From the NCBI GenBank assembly GCA_000621405.1, contig JHYK01000011.1:1-64000 (forward strand): a stretch of DNA of 64,000 bases, read 5' to 3'. The first letter of the stretch is position 1, and the number at the start of each line of letters is the position of its first letter. The DNA is from Lachnospiraceae bacterium AC3007. Its GTDB lineage: Bacteria > Bacillota > Clostridia > Lachnospirales > Lachnospiraceae. Under the pieces are notes generated by a model. It was not told the origin of the DNA. It worked only from the letters and a program-made list of their open reading frames with translations, and made no database searches. Both the position numbers and the translations under genes were made by a program. Shown one piece after another: positions 1 to 7,771 of the stretch.

Positions 1-83
1 CAAAGTGGGCTGCATAATAATCTAAAAAATGCAGCCAGAGTCTGACGACTCTTCCCTTGAATAAAGTGCGCTAACGCGCACAA

Positions 84-222
84 ATATCCTTGATCTGCTT
101 GATTACAGAATAGCTGCCAGGAAACAACTGTCAACCCCAAAGCCGCTTCACGGTGCGCTTTGCGCAGGGTTGACAGTTGTTTCCTGGCAGTTATAGTAGT
201 CAACAAGCAGATCAAGGATATA
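84..222. repeat. Long imperfect inverted repeat
   Basis: The left arm (84-138) and right arm (167-222) are reverse complements over two blocks. The inner block is a perfect 25-bp match (CTGCCAGGAAAC through TCAACCCC). The outer block is about 17 bp (ATATCCTTGATCTGCTTG). Between the blocks lie unpaired segments of about 12 to 14 nt, giving a long stem with an internal loop, capped by a roughly 28-nt loop. No ORF overlaps it. Confidence 0.8.
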
Positions 223-249
223 TATGATGGCTACCACCATCAACATAGC

Positions 250-290
250 AAAAAGGTGATCACTGATTAAGTGACCACCTTTTCTTTTGA
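250..290 (+). terminator. Intrinsic terminator
   Basis: AAAAGGTGATCAC pairs with GTGACCACCTTTT around a short loop (one G-T wobble) and is followed by TTCTTTTG. It closes the hairpin array on the plus strand. From 291 to 496 I see no gene or clear element, only the leader of the next operon. Confidence 0.75.
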
Positions 291-496
291 TATTTTGTAT
301 ATTTTGCCTGTCTACTTGACAGACCCCTGATCAGAATCGCAGGAGTTTTCTTTTTGGGGAAAGATTGATGAAAATGAGCCGCAGCAGTGTTATGTCAACT
401 GCCCAGTCCGTTATATAGGACAATATATGATTTATCATTTGCTCTATAAAGGTCAGATTGGACAGATGAGTTTTAGGGGAAATGGAGGGATAAACA

Positions 497-1501
497 ATGA
501 GTAATAAACGGAAAGAGTGGGGATATGAATATATTTTCATAGAGGATGCGGATGAGAAACTCAGAGAACGTTGTATTAAAGGTCTTGATGAAAGATACAT
601 AGACCAGAAAAGGGCAAAGGCAGAGAAACGGATTGAGGAAGAGCTTGCGATCATCAGCCGTCAGGGATCTGCTTCCGGTTATCTGACCTTGCTTGATGTA
701 TTGGATTCGGTTGGGTTTACGCCGGATGATATATGTATCAGAGGGACAGCTGCTTCATCTCTGGTCGTGTATGTGACAGGTTTGTCGGGAATAGATCCAC
801 TGGAATCTAGACCGGCTTTGTACCCGGAGTTCTACTTTGGATACGATGGTGCCAGGCCCCCGGCGTTTGAGATGAACGTGTCACCTGAGCTTCAGGATAG
901 ATTACTGGATTATTACAAGCACTATTCCGGAGAACAGCACCTGACCTACAGATTCGACGAGCATGACCAATCCCTGGGCGTATTCATAGGCGATTTTAAT
1001 GAAGATGAGATTATAACCTGCTATTCAATTGGGGTTTTTCGTTTGCTTTTTAGAAGGATGGGAGAGCGGAACAGAAAGTTGTCAGACTTTGTGAAGGAAG
1101 AGATCATTAGTCTTTGTGATCCCAAGACCTTCACTGACTATGTAAGGTGTTATGGACTTACCCATGGTACTGATGTATGGGAAGAAAACATGGAGAGTCT
1201 TCTGAGAAAAGGAATACTGCTTCCTGAAGAGCTTATAGCTGACAGGGAAGATGTATATGAATACTTGATGAAGCATGGTTTTGAAAAAAGAACAGCATTT
1301 GAAATGACTGATGAAATTCGTAAAGGTCGCATCTGCAGAGACGGGTGGAAGCAGGAGCAACTCGAGATCATGGGAGAAAAGGAAGTTTCCGAATGGTTTA
1401 TAGAGTCCTGCACGAAGATCAAGTATCTCTTTCCGAGGGCACATGCGATGGCATTTCTTAAGACTTACTGCAACATGGAGCCTGAAAAGCAGGATACCTG
1501 A
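497..1501 (+). CDS. Degenerate PolC-type DNA polymerase III-derived protein
   Basis: This 334-aa protein has two blocks that align by eye with PolC, the replicative DNA polymerase of Firmicutes. Residues about 40-160 follow the palm region: a RIEEELAIISRQG helix, a GTAASSLVVYVTG stretch corresponding to PolC GSVGSSFVAYLSG, and FGYDGARPPAFEMNVS where PolC has FLGFKGDKVPDIDLNFS. Residues about 210-330 follow the thumb/fingers: TFTDYVRCYGLTHGTDVW, DREDVYEYLMKHG, EVSEWFIESCTKIKYLFPRAHA. About 450 residues between them, the PHP and exonuclease domains and the C-terminus are absent. The catalytic PDIDLNF motif has become PAFEMNV, so polymerase activity is very unlikely. Intact frame, start ATG after GGAGGG. 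It begins a tightly packed operon, which suggests a repurposed DNA-binding or replisome-interacting protein (inference). Confidence 0.72.
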   Translation: MSNKRKEWGYEYIFIEDADEKLRERCIKGLDERYIDQKRAKAEKRIEEELAIISRQGSASGYLTLLDVLDSVGFTPDDICIRGTAASSLVVYVTGLSGIDPLESRPALYPEFYFGYDGARPPAFEMNVSPELQDRLLDYYKHYSGEQHLTYRFDEHDQSLGVFIGDFNEDEIITCYSIGVFRLLFRRMGERNRKLSDFVKEEIISLCDPKTFTDYVRCYGLTHGTDVWEENMESLLRKGILLPEELIADREDVYEYLMKHGFEKRTAFEMTDEIRKGRICRDGWKQEQLEIMGEKEVSEWFIESCTKIKYLFPRAHAMAFLKTYCNMEPEKQDT

Positions 1502-1533
1502 GAGGCAACTATTCCTGCTTTTGCAGATTGTCG

Positions 1534-2193
1534 ATGGATGAGAGAAGTGTCGGCAATTCTCCTTTCATTGAAAACGAAGAAAGGAATCAACGGATAGATT
1601 ATTTTAAATTGCTTTTCGGGAGGAATGTTGTGTCAAAATTGTACATATTAAAATTTGATGATAATGAATCTGTTGATTCCAGATGGGGATTATTCTATGA
1701 TGATGTGAAAGGGGAGCATCATCTCACAGAAGACTTTAAGCCACTGATATTCAATACAGCAGCAGAGGCCCGGGAGAAGCTTTCTTCTATGGAGGCAGAA
1801 AGGCGTAGCGAAGACTCCGCCACAGCATTCACTATAGATGAAGCAAAAGCCTTTGCTGAGAGTCAGAAGTGGAGATTTGCAAAGACATATGCTAAGTCGG
1901 CTCCGCATGAGTATCTGATCAAGAAGTGGCTTCCCGCAGAAGAAAGACTTCTTTTTGAGAGACTTGTCCAGACGATCAATACGCGATCCGTTGTGGGATA
2001 CTTTTATGGCCATAAGAACAATTATCTAATTCTAGGAGATCACTATTACTGGTATATGCCATTTTATCCGGATAATATGGCGGTTGATCTGATCAACAGA
2101 ACTACGACAGATTATCTGGAGTATAGGGATGGGACATATTACTACAAACTGAAGAATACTGTGGAGAGTACAAATGAACCTAATAGGATGTAA
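1534..2193 (+). CDS. Hypothetical protein, PolC-like operon
   Basis: The product is about 219 aa with no family I recognise. It is soluble, charged in the middle and aromatic-rich at the C-terminus (residues about 150-205 contain VVGYFYGHKNNYLILGDHYY). An N-terminal patch, SKLYILKFDDNESVDSRWG, recalls small beta-rich nucleic-acid-binding domains, but I do not assign one. ATG at 1534 or TTG at 1528 are the possible starts; neither has a strong ribosome site, so coupling to the gene ending 27-33 nt upstream is likely. Its 3' end overlaps the next gene by 20 nt, so all three genes are probably co-expressed. Confidence 0.6.
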   Translation: MDERSVGNSPFIENEERNQRIDYFKLLFGRNVVSKLYILKFDDNESVDSRWGLFYDDVKGEHHLTEDFKPLIFNTAAEAREKLSSMEAERRSEDSATAFTIDEAKAFAESQKWRFAKTYAKSAPHEYLIKKWLPAEERLLFERLVQTINTRSVVGYFYGHKNNYLILGDHYYWYMPFYPDNMAVDLINRTTTDYLEYRDGTYYYKLKNTVESTNEPNRM

Positions 2194-2983
2194 GGTAAAG
2201 CATATTAAATTTGGGACAGGGACAGTCATAGAGCAGGAAGATCCGGAACATATTACTGTCGAATTCGAATCAAAAACCTCCACCTTCCAATATCCCTTAG
2301 CCTTTGAAAAGTTTCTTCAGGTAGAAGATGAAGAGCGGCGAGAAGAGATCATGAAAGATCTTAACGTTAAGGAAGAGGCTATAGAAGCAGAAAGGGCTGC
2401 GCAAACCGCCAAATGGATGGAAGCAGCACGCAAGGTATATGAAGCCCACGATTCTGTGGATAAGAAATATGCTCCAATAAAGCGAATAGAAGGAACGGCG
2501 CTGACTTATTTTGTTTTTCAAGGCGGTTTTTTTGACCTACAGGCCAAAGGAGGCTATCTTTGGGCACCAATATATAATGCTGCCGGAGACCACTTATTTT
2601 ACTGGGACAATATTATGAATATCCGTGAAGGAGACGTTATCTTTCATGCTGATGGGGGATATATTAAGGCGATAAGCAGGGCTAGAGGCTCCTGGTATGA
2701 GTATGAAAATCCACATGACATATTTGATAATCCAATGTACAAGGAGGGAAGGCGAGTAGATCTGGATGTTACGTTGCTGAGCAATCCTATACGTACGTCT
2801 GATTACAAGGAGGAGATAGTCAAATATTGTAATGTTAAATATGCACCCTTTGATAAAAATGGAGATGGAAACAGAGGGTACCTATATGACATAGATCCCA
2901 AACTTGTATCTGTTTTTCTTAAGGGCATTATAAAAGAGAATAAAGATATTATGGATCTCGATTATATTCAGTGGCTGATTTGA
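2174..2983 (+). CDS. Tudor-like plus PUA/EVE-like domain protein
   Basis: The 269-aa protein starts with a small beta-barrel (residues 1-48, VKHIKFGTGTVIEQ...ITVEF) like the C-terminal Tudor-like domain of UvrD/PcrA helicases. A charged coiled linker (49-95) follows. The C-terminal half, with GGYLWAPIYNAAGD, FYWDNIMNIREGDVIFHADG and YIKAISRA, resembles the PUA-like (EVE/YTH-related) reader domains found N-terminal in modification-dependent McrB and HNH nucleases. Known members bind modified bases in DNA. No nuclease motif is visible here. It overlaps the preceding gene by 20 nt. Together with the PolC-derived protein it suggests a DNA-recognition function, possibly defence or replication control (inference). 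Confidence 0.6.
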   Translation: MNLIGCKVKHIKFGTGTVIEQEDPEHITVEFESKTSTFQYPLAFEKFLQVEDEERREEIMKDLNVKEEAIEAERAAQTAKWMEAARKVYEAHDSVDKKYAPIKRIEGTALTYFVFQGGFFDLQAKGGYLWAPIYNAAGDHLFYWDNIMNIREGDVIFHADGGYIKAISRARGSWYEYENPHDIFDNPMYKEGRRVDLDVTLLSNPIRTSDYKEEIVKYCNVKYAPFDKNGDGNRGYLYDIDPKLVSVFLKGIIKENKDIMDLDYIQWLI

Positions 2984-3042
2984 AGTATAGGTGTGTTTGA
3001 AAGGATATAAACGAAGAAGAACTGATGGGAAAGGAGTAGGAA

Positions 3043-3333
3043 ATGTTTGTCTTATTGGTAAAGTACAAGTGTAAGACGGGGTGCAGGGATGCTTTTTTTG
3101 ACGCGATCAGGAATGATCACATAGATGAGAAGAGTCGGTCGGAAGAGGGCTGTATCAGATATGAGTATTCTTTAGGTATTGCAGATGACGAGCTCATCTT
3201 GACTGAGGTATGGCAGGATGAAAAGGCTATTGAGTCACATAAGAACAGTGAGCATTTTGCAAAACTTGGCGATCTCAAGACAGAGTATGTCGAAAACACT
3301 GAGATAATGAAGTTTAAGGCTGAACAGGTATAA
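3043..3333 (+). CDS. ABM-family putative quinol monooxygenase
   Basis: The 96-aa product has the pattern of the antibiotic biosynthesis monooxygenase (ABM, dimeric ferredoxin-like alpha/beta barrel) family: VLLVKYKCKTGCRDAFFDAI at the N-terminus, SRSEEGCIRYEYS and LILTEVWQDEKAIESHKNSEHF at the centre, and a C-terminal beta strand. Family members include YgiN-type quinol monooxygenases and heme-degrading enzymes; the substrate here is unknown. The start ATG follows GGAGTAGGAA. It lies 16 nt before a flavin reductase-like gene and is probably co-transcribed with it, so a shared redox role is plausible. Confidence 0.8.
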   Translation: MFVLLVKYKCKTGCRDAFFDAIRNDHIDEKSRSEEGCIRYEYSLGIADDELILTEVWQDEKAIESHKNSEHFAKLGDLKTEYVENTEIMKFKAEQV

Positions 3334-3349
3334 CAGGGAGGATCTTACG

Positions 3350-3823
3350 ATGGAATTTACGACAGATATTTTAAGTGTATTTGATAAAAAGTGGGCTCTT
3401 CTCACTGCAGGTGATAAGGATAAGTTCAATACCATGACAGTAAGCTGGGGAGGACTTGGAACTATATGGGGCAAGCCTGTAGCGACTGTGTATGTGAGGA
3501 AATTCCGTTATACACATGATTTTATGGAGGATAATGATTACTTCACGGTGAGCTTCTATCCGGAAGAGTGCAGACAGATACTGAATGTACTGGGATCAGA
3601 GTCCGGCAGAGATATGGATAAGATGCATGATTCCGGTCTTACTGCAAAAGAAACAGATCATTCTATGACATTTGAGGAAGCAGAGGTCACTCTAGTATGC
3701 AGGAAGCTATTCTGCCAGGAACTGAGGACAGAAAACATGCTGCCGGAGATCGCATCGACCTTTTATTCTCAGGATGCCGTACATGACATGTATATCGGTG
3801 AGATCGTAGAGATCATCAGATGA
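3350..3823 (+). CDS. Flavin reductase-like FMN-binding protein
   Basis: The 157-aa protein matches the flavin reductase-like split beta-barrel family: KWALLTAGDKDKFNTMTVSW near the N-terminus (flavin contact), GTIWGKPVATVYVRKFRYTH in the centre, and NDYFTVSFYPEE. Such proteins bind FMN and reduce flavins or other small acceptors with NAD(P)H. The length is typical for the short anaerobe versions. The start ATG follows GGGAGGATC. Its neighbours are the ABM-family gene upstream and a YjbR fusion 18 nt downstream. Confidence 0.85.
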   Translation: MEFTTDILSVFDKKWALLTAGDKDKFNTMTVSWGGLGTIWGKPVATVYVRKFRYTHDFMEDNDYFTVSFYPEECRQILNVLGSESGRDMDKMHDSGLTAKETDHSMTFEEAEVTLVCRKLFCQELRTENMLPEIASTFYSQDAVHDMYIGEIVEIIR

Positions 3824-3841
3824 TGAGTTCGGTATGCAATC

Positions 3842-4579
3842 GTGAAGGACGCATTATTCTCATATATAAAAACGAAATATGAAGCTTTACCAGAGTATCT
3901 CTGGAAGAAATATCCAGGGTATGCAGTATTCCGCCATGCTGACAATAATAGATGGTTTGCGCTTCACGCGGTTGTCTCGGGAGACAAAGTTGGACTTGAT
4001 GAATCCAAACTTATAGAGATCATCAATGTTAAGGTTGATGATATGTTCTTCAGGGATATGCTCATTAAACAGGATGGTATAATTCCTGCATATCATATGA
4101 ATAAGCAGAATTGGGTTACAGTCCTTCTTGACGGGAGCGTGAAGAAGGAGCAGGTCTATGATCTTATAGATGCAAGTTTCATGGCAACGGCTTCGGCTAA
4201 AAAGAAGCAGAAGCTCCGTCCGCCTAAGGAATGGATCATTCCATCCAATCCGAAGTATTACGACATCATTCATGCTTTTGATAATGAAGATGAGATCAAC
4301 TGGAAGCAGGGTAACGGGATCAAGACAGGAGATACCGTCTATATGTATGTCGGTTCTCCCGTTTCTGCGATCCTGTATAAATGCAAGGTCACGGAGACAG
4401 ATATTCCATACAGTTATCAGGATGGGAATCTGACTATTAAGGCGCTGATGAAGATCCGGCTTCTGAAGCAGTATAAGCCCGACAGGTTCACCTTTGACGT
4501 TCTGAAGAAAGAGTATGGCATATTTGCAATACGTGGACCGAGAGGGATAACAAATAGTTTGAGTGCGGCATTGAAGTGA
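3842..4579 (+). CDS. YjbR/MmcQ domain fused to EVE-like domain
   Basis: Residues 1-115 have the MmcQ/YjbR fold (CyaY-like DNA-binding): YLWKKYPGYAVFRHADNNRWFA, a strand pair, and GIIPAYHMNKQNWVTVLLDG. Residues about 130-245 form an EVE/PUA-like domain: WIIPSNPKYYDIIHAF, GIKTGDTVYMYVGSP, ILYKCKV and FAIRGPRGI. EVE domains bind modified nucleotides. The fusion implies a nucleic-acid recognition role; no catalytic motif is visible. The start is GTG at 3842 with weak ribosome-site support, so coupling to the flavin reductase gene is possible. It is the second PUA-like reader within 2 kb. Confidence 0.75.
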   Translation: MKDALFSYIKTKYEALPEYLWKKYPGYAVFRHADNNRWFALHAVVSGDKVGLDESKLIEIINVKVDDMFFRDMLIKQDGIIPAYHMNKQNWVTVLLDGSVKKEQVYDLIDASFMATASAKKKQKLRPPKEWIIPSNPKYYDIIHAFDNEDEINWKQGNGIKTGDTVYMYVGSPVSAILYKCKVTETDIPYSYQDGNLTIKALMKIRLLKQYKPDRFTFDVLKKEYGIFAIRGPRGITNSLSAALK

Positions 4580-4682
4580 ACAGTTGAATAAGGTGGGTTC
4601 ACCGAAAAATATAGTAAACTGAATGGATAAATTGAGGTTCACTTTCTGAAACTCTACCTAAAGCAAAACGGGAGAAGATGTG

Positions 4683-5477
4683 ATGAAACAAACATTAGCG
4701 TTTTTAATCATGATTTTGTTATCAATAAATATTGTAGCTTGCGGGAAAAACTCTGTTAGTAATGATGAGCAGACTACAGAGTCCACAGAAGTAAGTGAAA
4801 CTGAAGTTACAGAGGAGCAGACCACTGAAATACCGGAAGATCAGGATGTAAAGTCTGAAATATCAGAAGAACCGGCTACCGTGGAATCAACTTCGGAATC
4901 GCAGGAAGAATTAACTACAGAGGATGAAGAAGATGATTTAAATAACCCGGCTGCGGATAATGAAGAGGCTCTCAGGCTTTATGAAGATTTATTACATAAG
5001 ATTATTGCCGGGGCGGAACTGATAGGAGACGAGGGAGAGGCATACGACTACTCTTTTGCGGAGAATCCGGGATTTGCTTTATACGATATAAATGATGACG
5101 GAGTAGATGAACTATTTATCACAGGCAGAATGGATAGTCAATGGCATACCTACACCATTTACTTCGTAAAGGATGGAGATATCTCAGATGGAATTCCCCT
5201 TAATGGCTATGATCCGGAAAATGATCTTTGGATTTATGGATTTGATTTTCTTTCTGAGGCATACTCTTTTAACAGTAAAGATGGATTTATAAAGGTTTGG
5301 GAACTTGAATACCCGTTTGAAGATGACGATCCTATCAATCTTACCTATGAAGGGCAGGAAACCAGAAGCATATCAGAATCCGAACTCAATGAGCTCTCAT
5401 CTGGGCAGATACTTGAGCCATCTGGTATTACATGGCAAAAACTGAATGATGATACGATTGTTTTGGGAAAGAGATAA
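4683..5477 (+). CDS. Secreted lipoprotein, Glu/Thr-rich
   Basis: About 264 aa. The N-terminus is a lipoprotein signal (LAFLIMILLSINIVACG, lipobox with Cys at about residue 21). A disordered Glu/Thr/Ser linker spans about 25-90. The globular C-terminal domain contains a calcium-loop-like segment, YDINDDGVDELFITG, as in FG-GAP/VCBS-type or dockerin-like repeats, so divalent metal binding is plausible. Function is unknown; it should sit on the outer face of the cell membrane. ATG at 4683 is 6-7 nt after GGAGAAG; GTG at 4680 is an alternative. Confidence 0.75.
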   Translation: MKQTLAFLIMILLSINIVACGKNSVSNDEQTTESTEVSETEVTEEQTTEIPEDQDVKSEISEEPATVESTSESQEELTTEDEEDDLNNPAADNEEALRLYEDLLHKIIAGAELIGDEGEAYDYSFAENPGFALYDINDDGVDELFITGRMDSQWHTYTIYFVKDGDISDGIPLNGYDPENDLWIYGFDFLSEAYSFNSKDGFIKVWELEYPFEDDDPINLTYEGQETRSISESELNELSSGQILEPSGITWQKLNDDTIVLGKR

Positions 5478-5504
5478 GTTATCTTTAATGATTTTATGAA
5501 CAAG

Positions 5505-5612
5505 TAAGGGAAGAGATAATCATAACGAGTATACTTCAATATGATCAGCCGCTGGATGCATTGAAGATACCGGTAGAAGAGAGGGAGTCCATAATAAAGG
5601 CAGTACAGGGGC
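5505..5612 (+). pseudogene. Internally deleted Rpn nuclease relic
   Basis: The sequence joins two pieces of the 3' part of the Rpn gene found intact at 6777-7691. The first piece (GGGAAGAGATAATCATAACG through TATGATCAG) corresponds to about 7437-7480. The second (CGCTGGATGCATTGAAGATA onward) corresponds to about 7627-7690. The breakpoint sits on GATCAGGC, which occurs twice in the intact gene, so deletion between short direct repeats explains it. No functional ORF remains. Confidence 0.8.
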
Positions 5613-5640
5613 AAGACAAAAGAACCGTCCCTCTGTCTTA
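5613..5640. repeat. Hairpin repeat, GAACCGTCCC core
   Basis: AAGACA and TGTCTT flank a 15-nt loop, AAAGAACCGTCCCTC. It has the same layout as the dispersed hairpin repeats at 13282, 26544, 38360, 40734 and 44556 but a different stem sequence. It abuts the Rpn relic. Confidence 0.75.
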
Positions 5641-5650
5641 GGTACAAGTG

Positions 5651-6493
5651 ATGCGTATATCTGAAAGCTGTGCAGCCTGCCTGTATGACAGGCAAAAGAA
5701 TAAGACGGACGATGAGGAGTATCTCGCAGAGATCCGGGACATTCTCGATGGCCGGAAGGAAACGGATACCAGCCCGTATATGGTCTATCTGTTCAATAAG
5801 GTGCATGAAAGACGCTTTGGAGCAGGGGCAGATTACAGGGATGTAAAGAAGCAGTATAACGATCTTGTGCTGGGAATGGAAGACTTCCTCAGGGATGAGA
5901 TAGAAAAGTCAGAAGATCCGCTGGCCAAGGCGCTGGTCATGGCGCGCATAGGAAACTATATTGATTTCGGAGCCATGAATCATGTGGACCAGGATGAGTT
6001 TTTATCGCTTTTTTGTGATACGGAAATGCGAGAAGATGACAGGCAGACATATCTTTCCTTTCTTGAAGCCTGTGAAAAAGGACATACGTTCCTTCTGGTC
6101 TGTGATAACTGCGGTGAGATAGTTCTGGATAAGCTGCTTTTGGAACAGCTCGCAAAGCGCTTTCCGCATCTGACCATGAAAGCGCTGGTCCGTGGCGGTG
6201 AGGTACTTAACGATGTGACAGTGGAAGATGCTGTTTATGTCGGTCTAAATGATCTTGCGGAGATCATATCAAACGGGGAAGCCATAGCGGGAACAGTGTA
6301 TGAGATGCTGCCTGAGAATGCAAAGAATGCATTGGATGAAGCAGACGTGATCCTGGCAAAAGGGCAGGGGAATTATGAGACTATGTCAGACCGGGGACGG
6401 CATATCTTCTATGAGTTTCTGTGCAAGTGCGACCTCTTTACGAGCAGGTTTAAGGTTCCCAGACTGACGGGGATCTTCACGGAAGAGGATTGA
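5651..6493 (+). CDS. DUF89/ARMT1-like damage-control phosphatase
   Basis: The roughly 280-aa protein carries DUF89 (ARMT1-like) hallmarks: an N-terminal Cys pair (SCAACLYDRQ) and an active-site segment FLLVCDNCGEIVLDKLLLEQ, in which the Asp, Asn and Glu bind the catalytic metal. Later come LVRGGEVLNDVTVEDA and DVILAKGQGNYETM. Known members are metal-dependent phosphatases that remove phosphate from damaged or over-phosphorylated metabolites, such as sugar phosphates or phosphopantetheine. The substrate here is not predictable. Start is ATG 5651 or GTG 5648; no clear ribosome site is present, perhaps because the upstream relic and repeat inserted there. Confidence 0.85.
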   Translation: MRISESCAACLYDRQKNKTDDEEYLAEIRDILDGRKETDTSPYMVYLFNKVHERRFGAGADYRDVKKQYNDLVLGMEDFLRDEIEKSEDPLAKALVMARIGNYIDFGAMNHVDQDEFLSLFCDTEMREDDRQTYLSFLEACEKGHTFLLVCDNCGEIVLDKLLLEQLAKRFPHLTMKALVRGGEVLNDVTVEDAVYVGLNDLAEIISNGEAIAGTVYEMLPENAKNALDEADVILAKGQGNYETMSDRGRHIFYEFLCKCDLFTSRFKVPRLTGIFTEED

Positions 6494-6560
6494 TCCGGAT
6501 CTTAACATATTTTATTAACCGGTCTCGAACCTTTGCCGCATGAAATATATTGGTCAAATC

Positions 6561-6754
6561 TTGCAATACCCCTCCCGTCATAGTAGAATCAAAAAAGATC
6601 AAGGGCGTTCGCCCAAGCATGAACATAACGGATTATCATTCGATTCTGATGTATTCAACGCTCATGCAGATCACTTAATAATGAAATGCAGGAGCAGACA
6701 TCGGATCAGATAAGGACATATTATATCTGTCGGCTTTGCCACTCCTGCGAAGAC
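6561..6754. repeat. Rpn element 5' leader, duplicated
   Basis: This noncoding leader of the Rpn gene is nearly identical, in inverted orientation, to 21069-21261. It contains the GC-rich palindrome GGGCGTTCGCCC. The same leader preceding an intact gene here and a deleted gene at 21 kb shows that the leader travelled with the gene. Confidence 0.85.
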
Positions 6755-6776
6755 AATTCCATAAGGAGGACAAAGA

Positions 6777-7691
6777 ATGACATACGACAGGAACTACAAG
6801 GCAAACGTGTTCTCTATGCTTTACGAAGATAAGGAGAACATAATGGATCTGTACAACGGGATATATGATGACAAATGTACGGATCCTGATGACATCACTA
6901 TTAATACGCTTAAAAGCGAAGACGGTGTGGAAGGCGGGATATTCGCGAAGTTTAAGAATGATCTTTCATTCATCTGCGGAGCATACCTGAACCTTTTCGA
7001 GCATCAGAGCACCATCAACCGGAATATACCGCTTAGGATGCTGATATACGTGGCCAAGCTGTTGAGCGGGATGGTGGAGACAAAACAGATATACAGGGAG
7101 AATGCGGTCCGGATACCGGCGCCGAGATTTGTAGTATTCTATAATGGACTCAAGGATGCTCCGGAGAAAGAAGTACTCAGACTATCGGCGCAGTACGGAA
7201 CAAAAGTGGATGACCCTGAACTGGAGCTGAAGGTCACGGTCTATAACATCAATACAGAGAAGGGAGGCGAAATACTGCAAAAGAGCAGAACCCTTCGGGA
7301 ATATATGATGTATGTAGACAGGGTAAGGCTCAGTATGGAAGGAATAAATGATGAAGCCGAGAAGCGCACAGTAATGGAGAAGGTCGTAGATCAGTGCATA
7401 GAAGAGGGGATACTGTCAAAACTTCTGACTGAACGAAGGGAGGAGATAATCATGACGAGCATACTTCAATATGATCAGGCAGCGCATGAGGCTGCGCTTC
7501 ATGATGATGGATATGATGAAGGTTATGAAGCAGGTCGTAAGCGTGGAGAAGAGCGTGGAGAGATGAAAACCAGAGTATATGCTGTACAGTCTCTCATGGA
7601 AACGATGAAACTCTCCGCAGATCAGGCGCTAGACGCATTAAAGATCCAGGGAGCAGAAAGGGAATCAATAATCAAGGCTGTACAGGGCTGA
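6777..7691 (+). CDS. Rpn-family recombination-promoting nuclease (PD-(D/E)XK)
   Basis: The 304-aa protein belongs to the Rpn/'PD-(D/E)XK nuclease family transposase' group. The active-site pattern is visible as NDLSF (Asp62) and LFEHQS (Glu75, Gln77), followed by NIPLRMLIYVAKLL. The C-terminal part contains LTERREEIIMTSILQYDQAAHEAA and a Gly/Arg/Glu stretch (GYEAGRKRGEERGEM). E. coli Rpn proteins are nucleases that promote RecA-independent recombination; later work also links them to phage defence. The start ATG has AAGGAGG 8 nt upstream. It appears intact, and several deleted copies of it lie in this window. Confidence 0.85.
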   Translation: MTYDRNYKANVFSMLYEDKENIMDLYNGIYDDKCTDPDDITINTLKSEDGVEGGIFAKFKNDLSFICGAYLNLFEHQSTINRNIPLRMLIYVAKLLSGMVETKQIYRENAVRIPAPRFVVFYNGLKDAPEKEVLRLSAQYGTKVDDPELELKVTVYNINTEKGGEILQKSRTLREYMMYVDRVRLSMEGINDEAEKRTVMEKVVDQCIEEGILSKLLTERREEIIMTSILQYDQAAHEAALHDDGYDEGYEAGRKRGEERGEMKTRVYAVQSLMETMKLSADQALDALKIQGAERESIIKAVQG

Positions 7692-7771
7692 CTGATCTTA
7701 GGGATGAAGATGATGTTTCTGTTGATGAGTACATCAAATATGAGACTATATGGATAAATTATAAAGAAGCT

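Larger units (their letters stand above)
8..290. other. Hairpin array, candidate structured RNA
   Basis: This ORF-free stretch holds successive perfect or near-perfect hairpins: arms at 8-15/29-36 (GGCTGCAT and its complement), 37-42/47-52 (AGAGTC/GACTCT, loop TGAC), 66-71/76-81 (GTGCGC/GCGCAC, loop TAAC), the long inverted repeat at 84-222, and an intrinsic terminator at 250-286. So many stems followed by a plus-strand terminator suggest the 3' part of a structured noncoding RNA whose start lies before the window. Known large clostridial or phage RNAs (ROOL, GOLLD, OLE) are possible, but I do not recognise a signature motif. An inverted-repeat mobile element is the main alternative. Confidence 0.4.
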
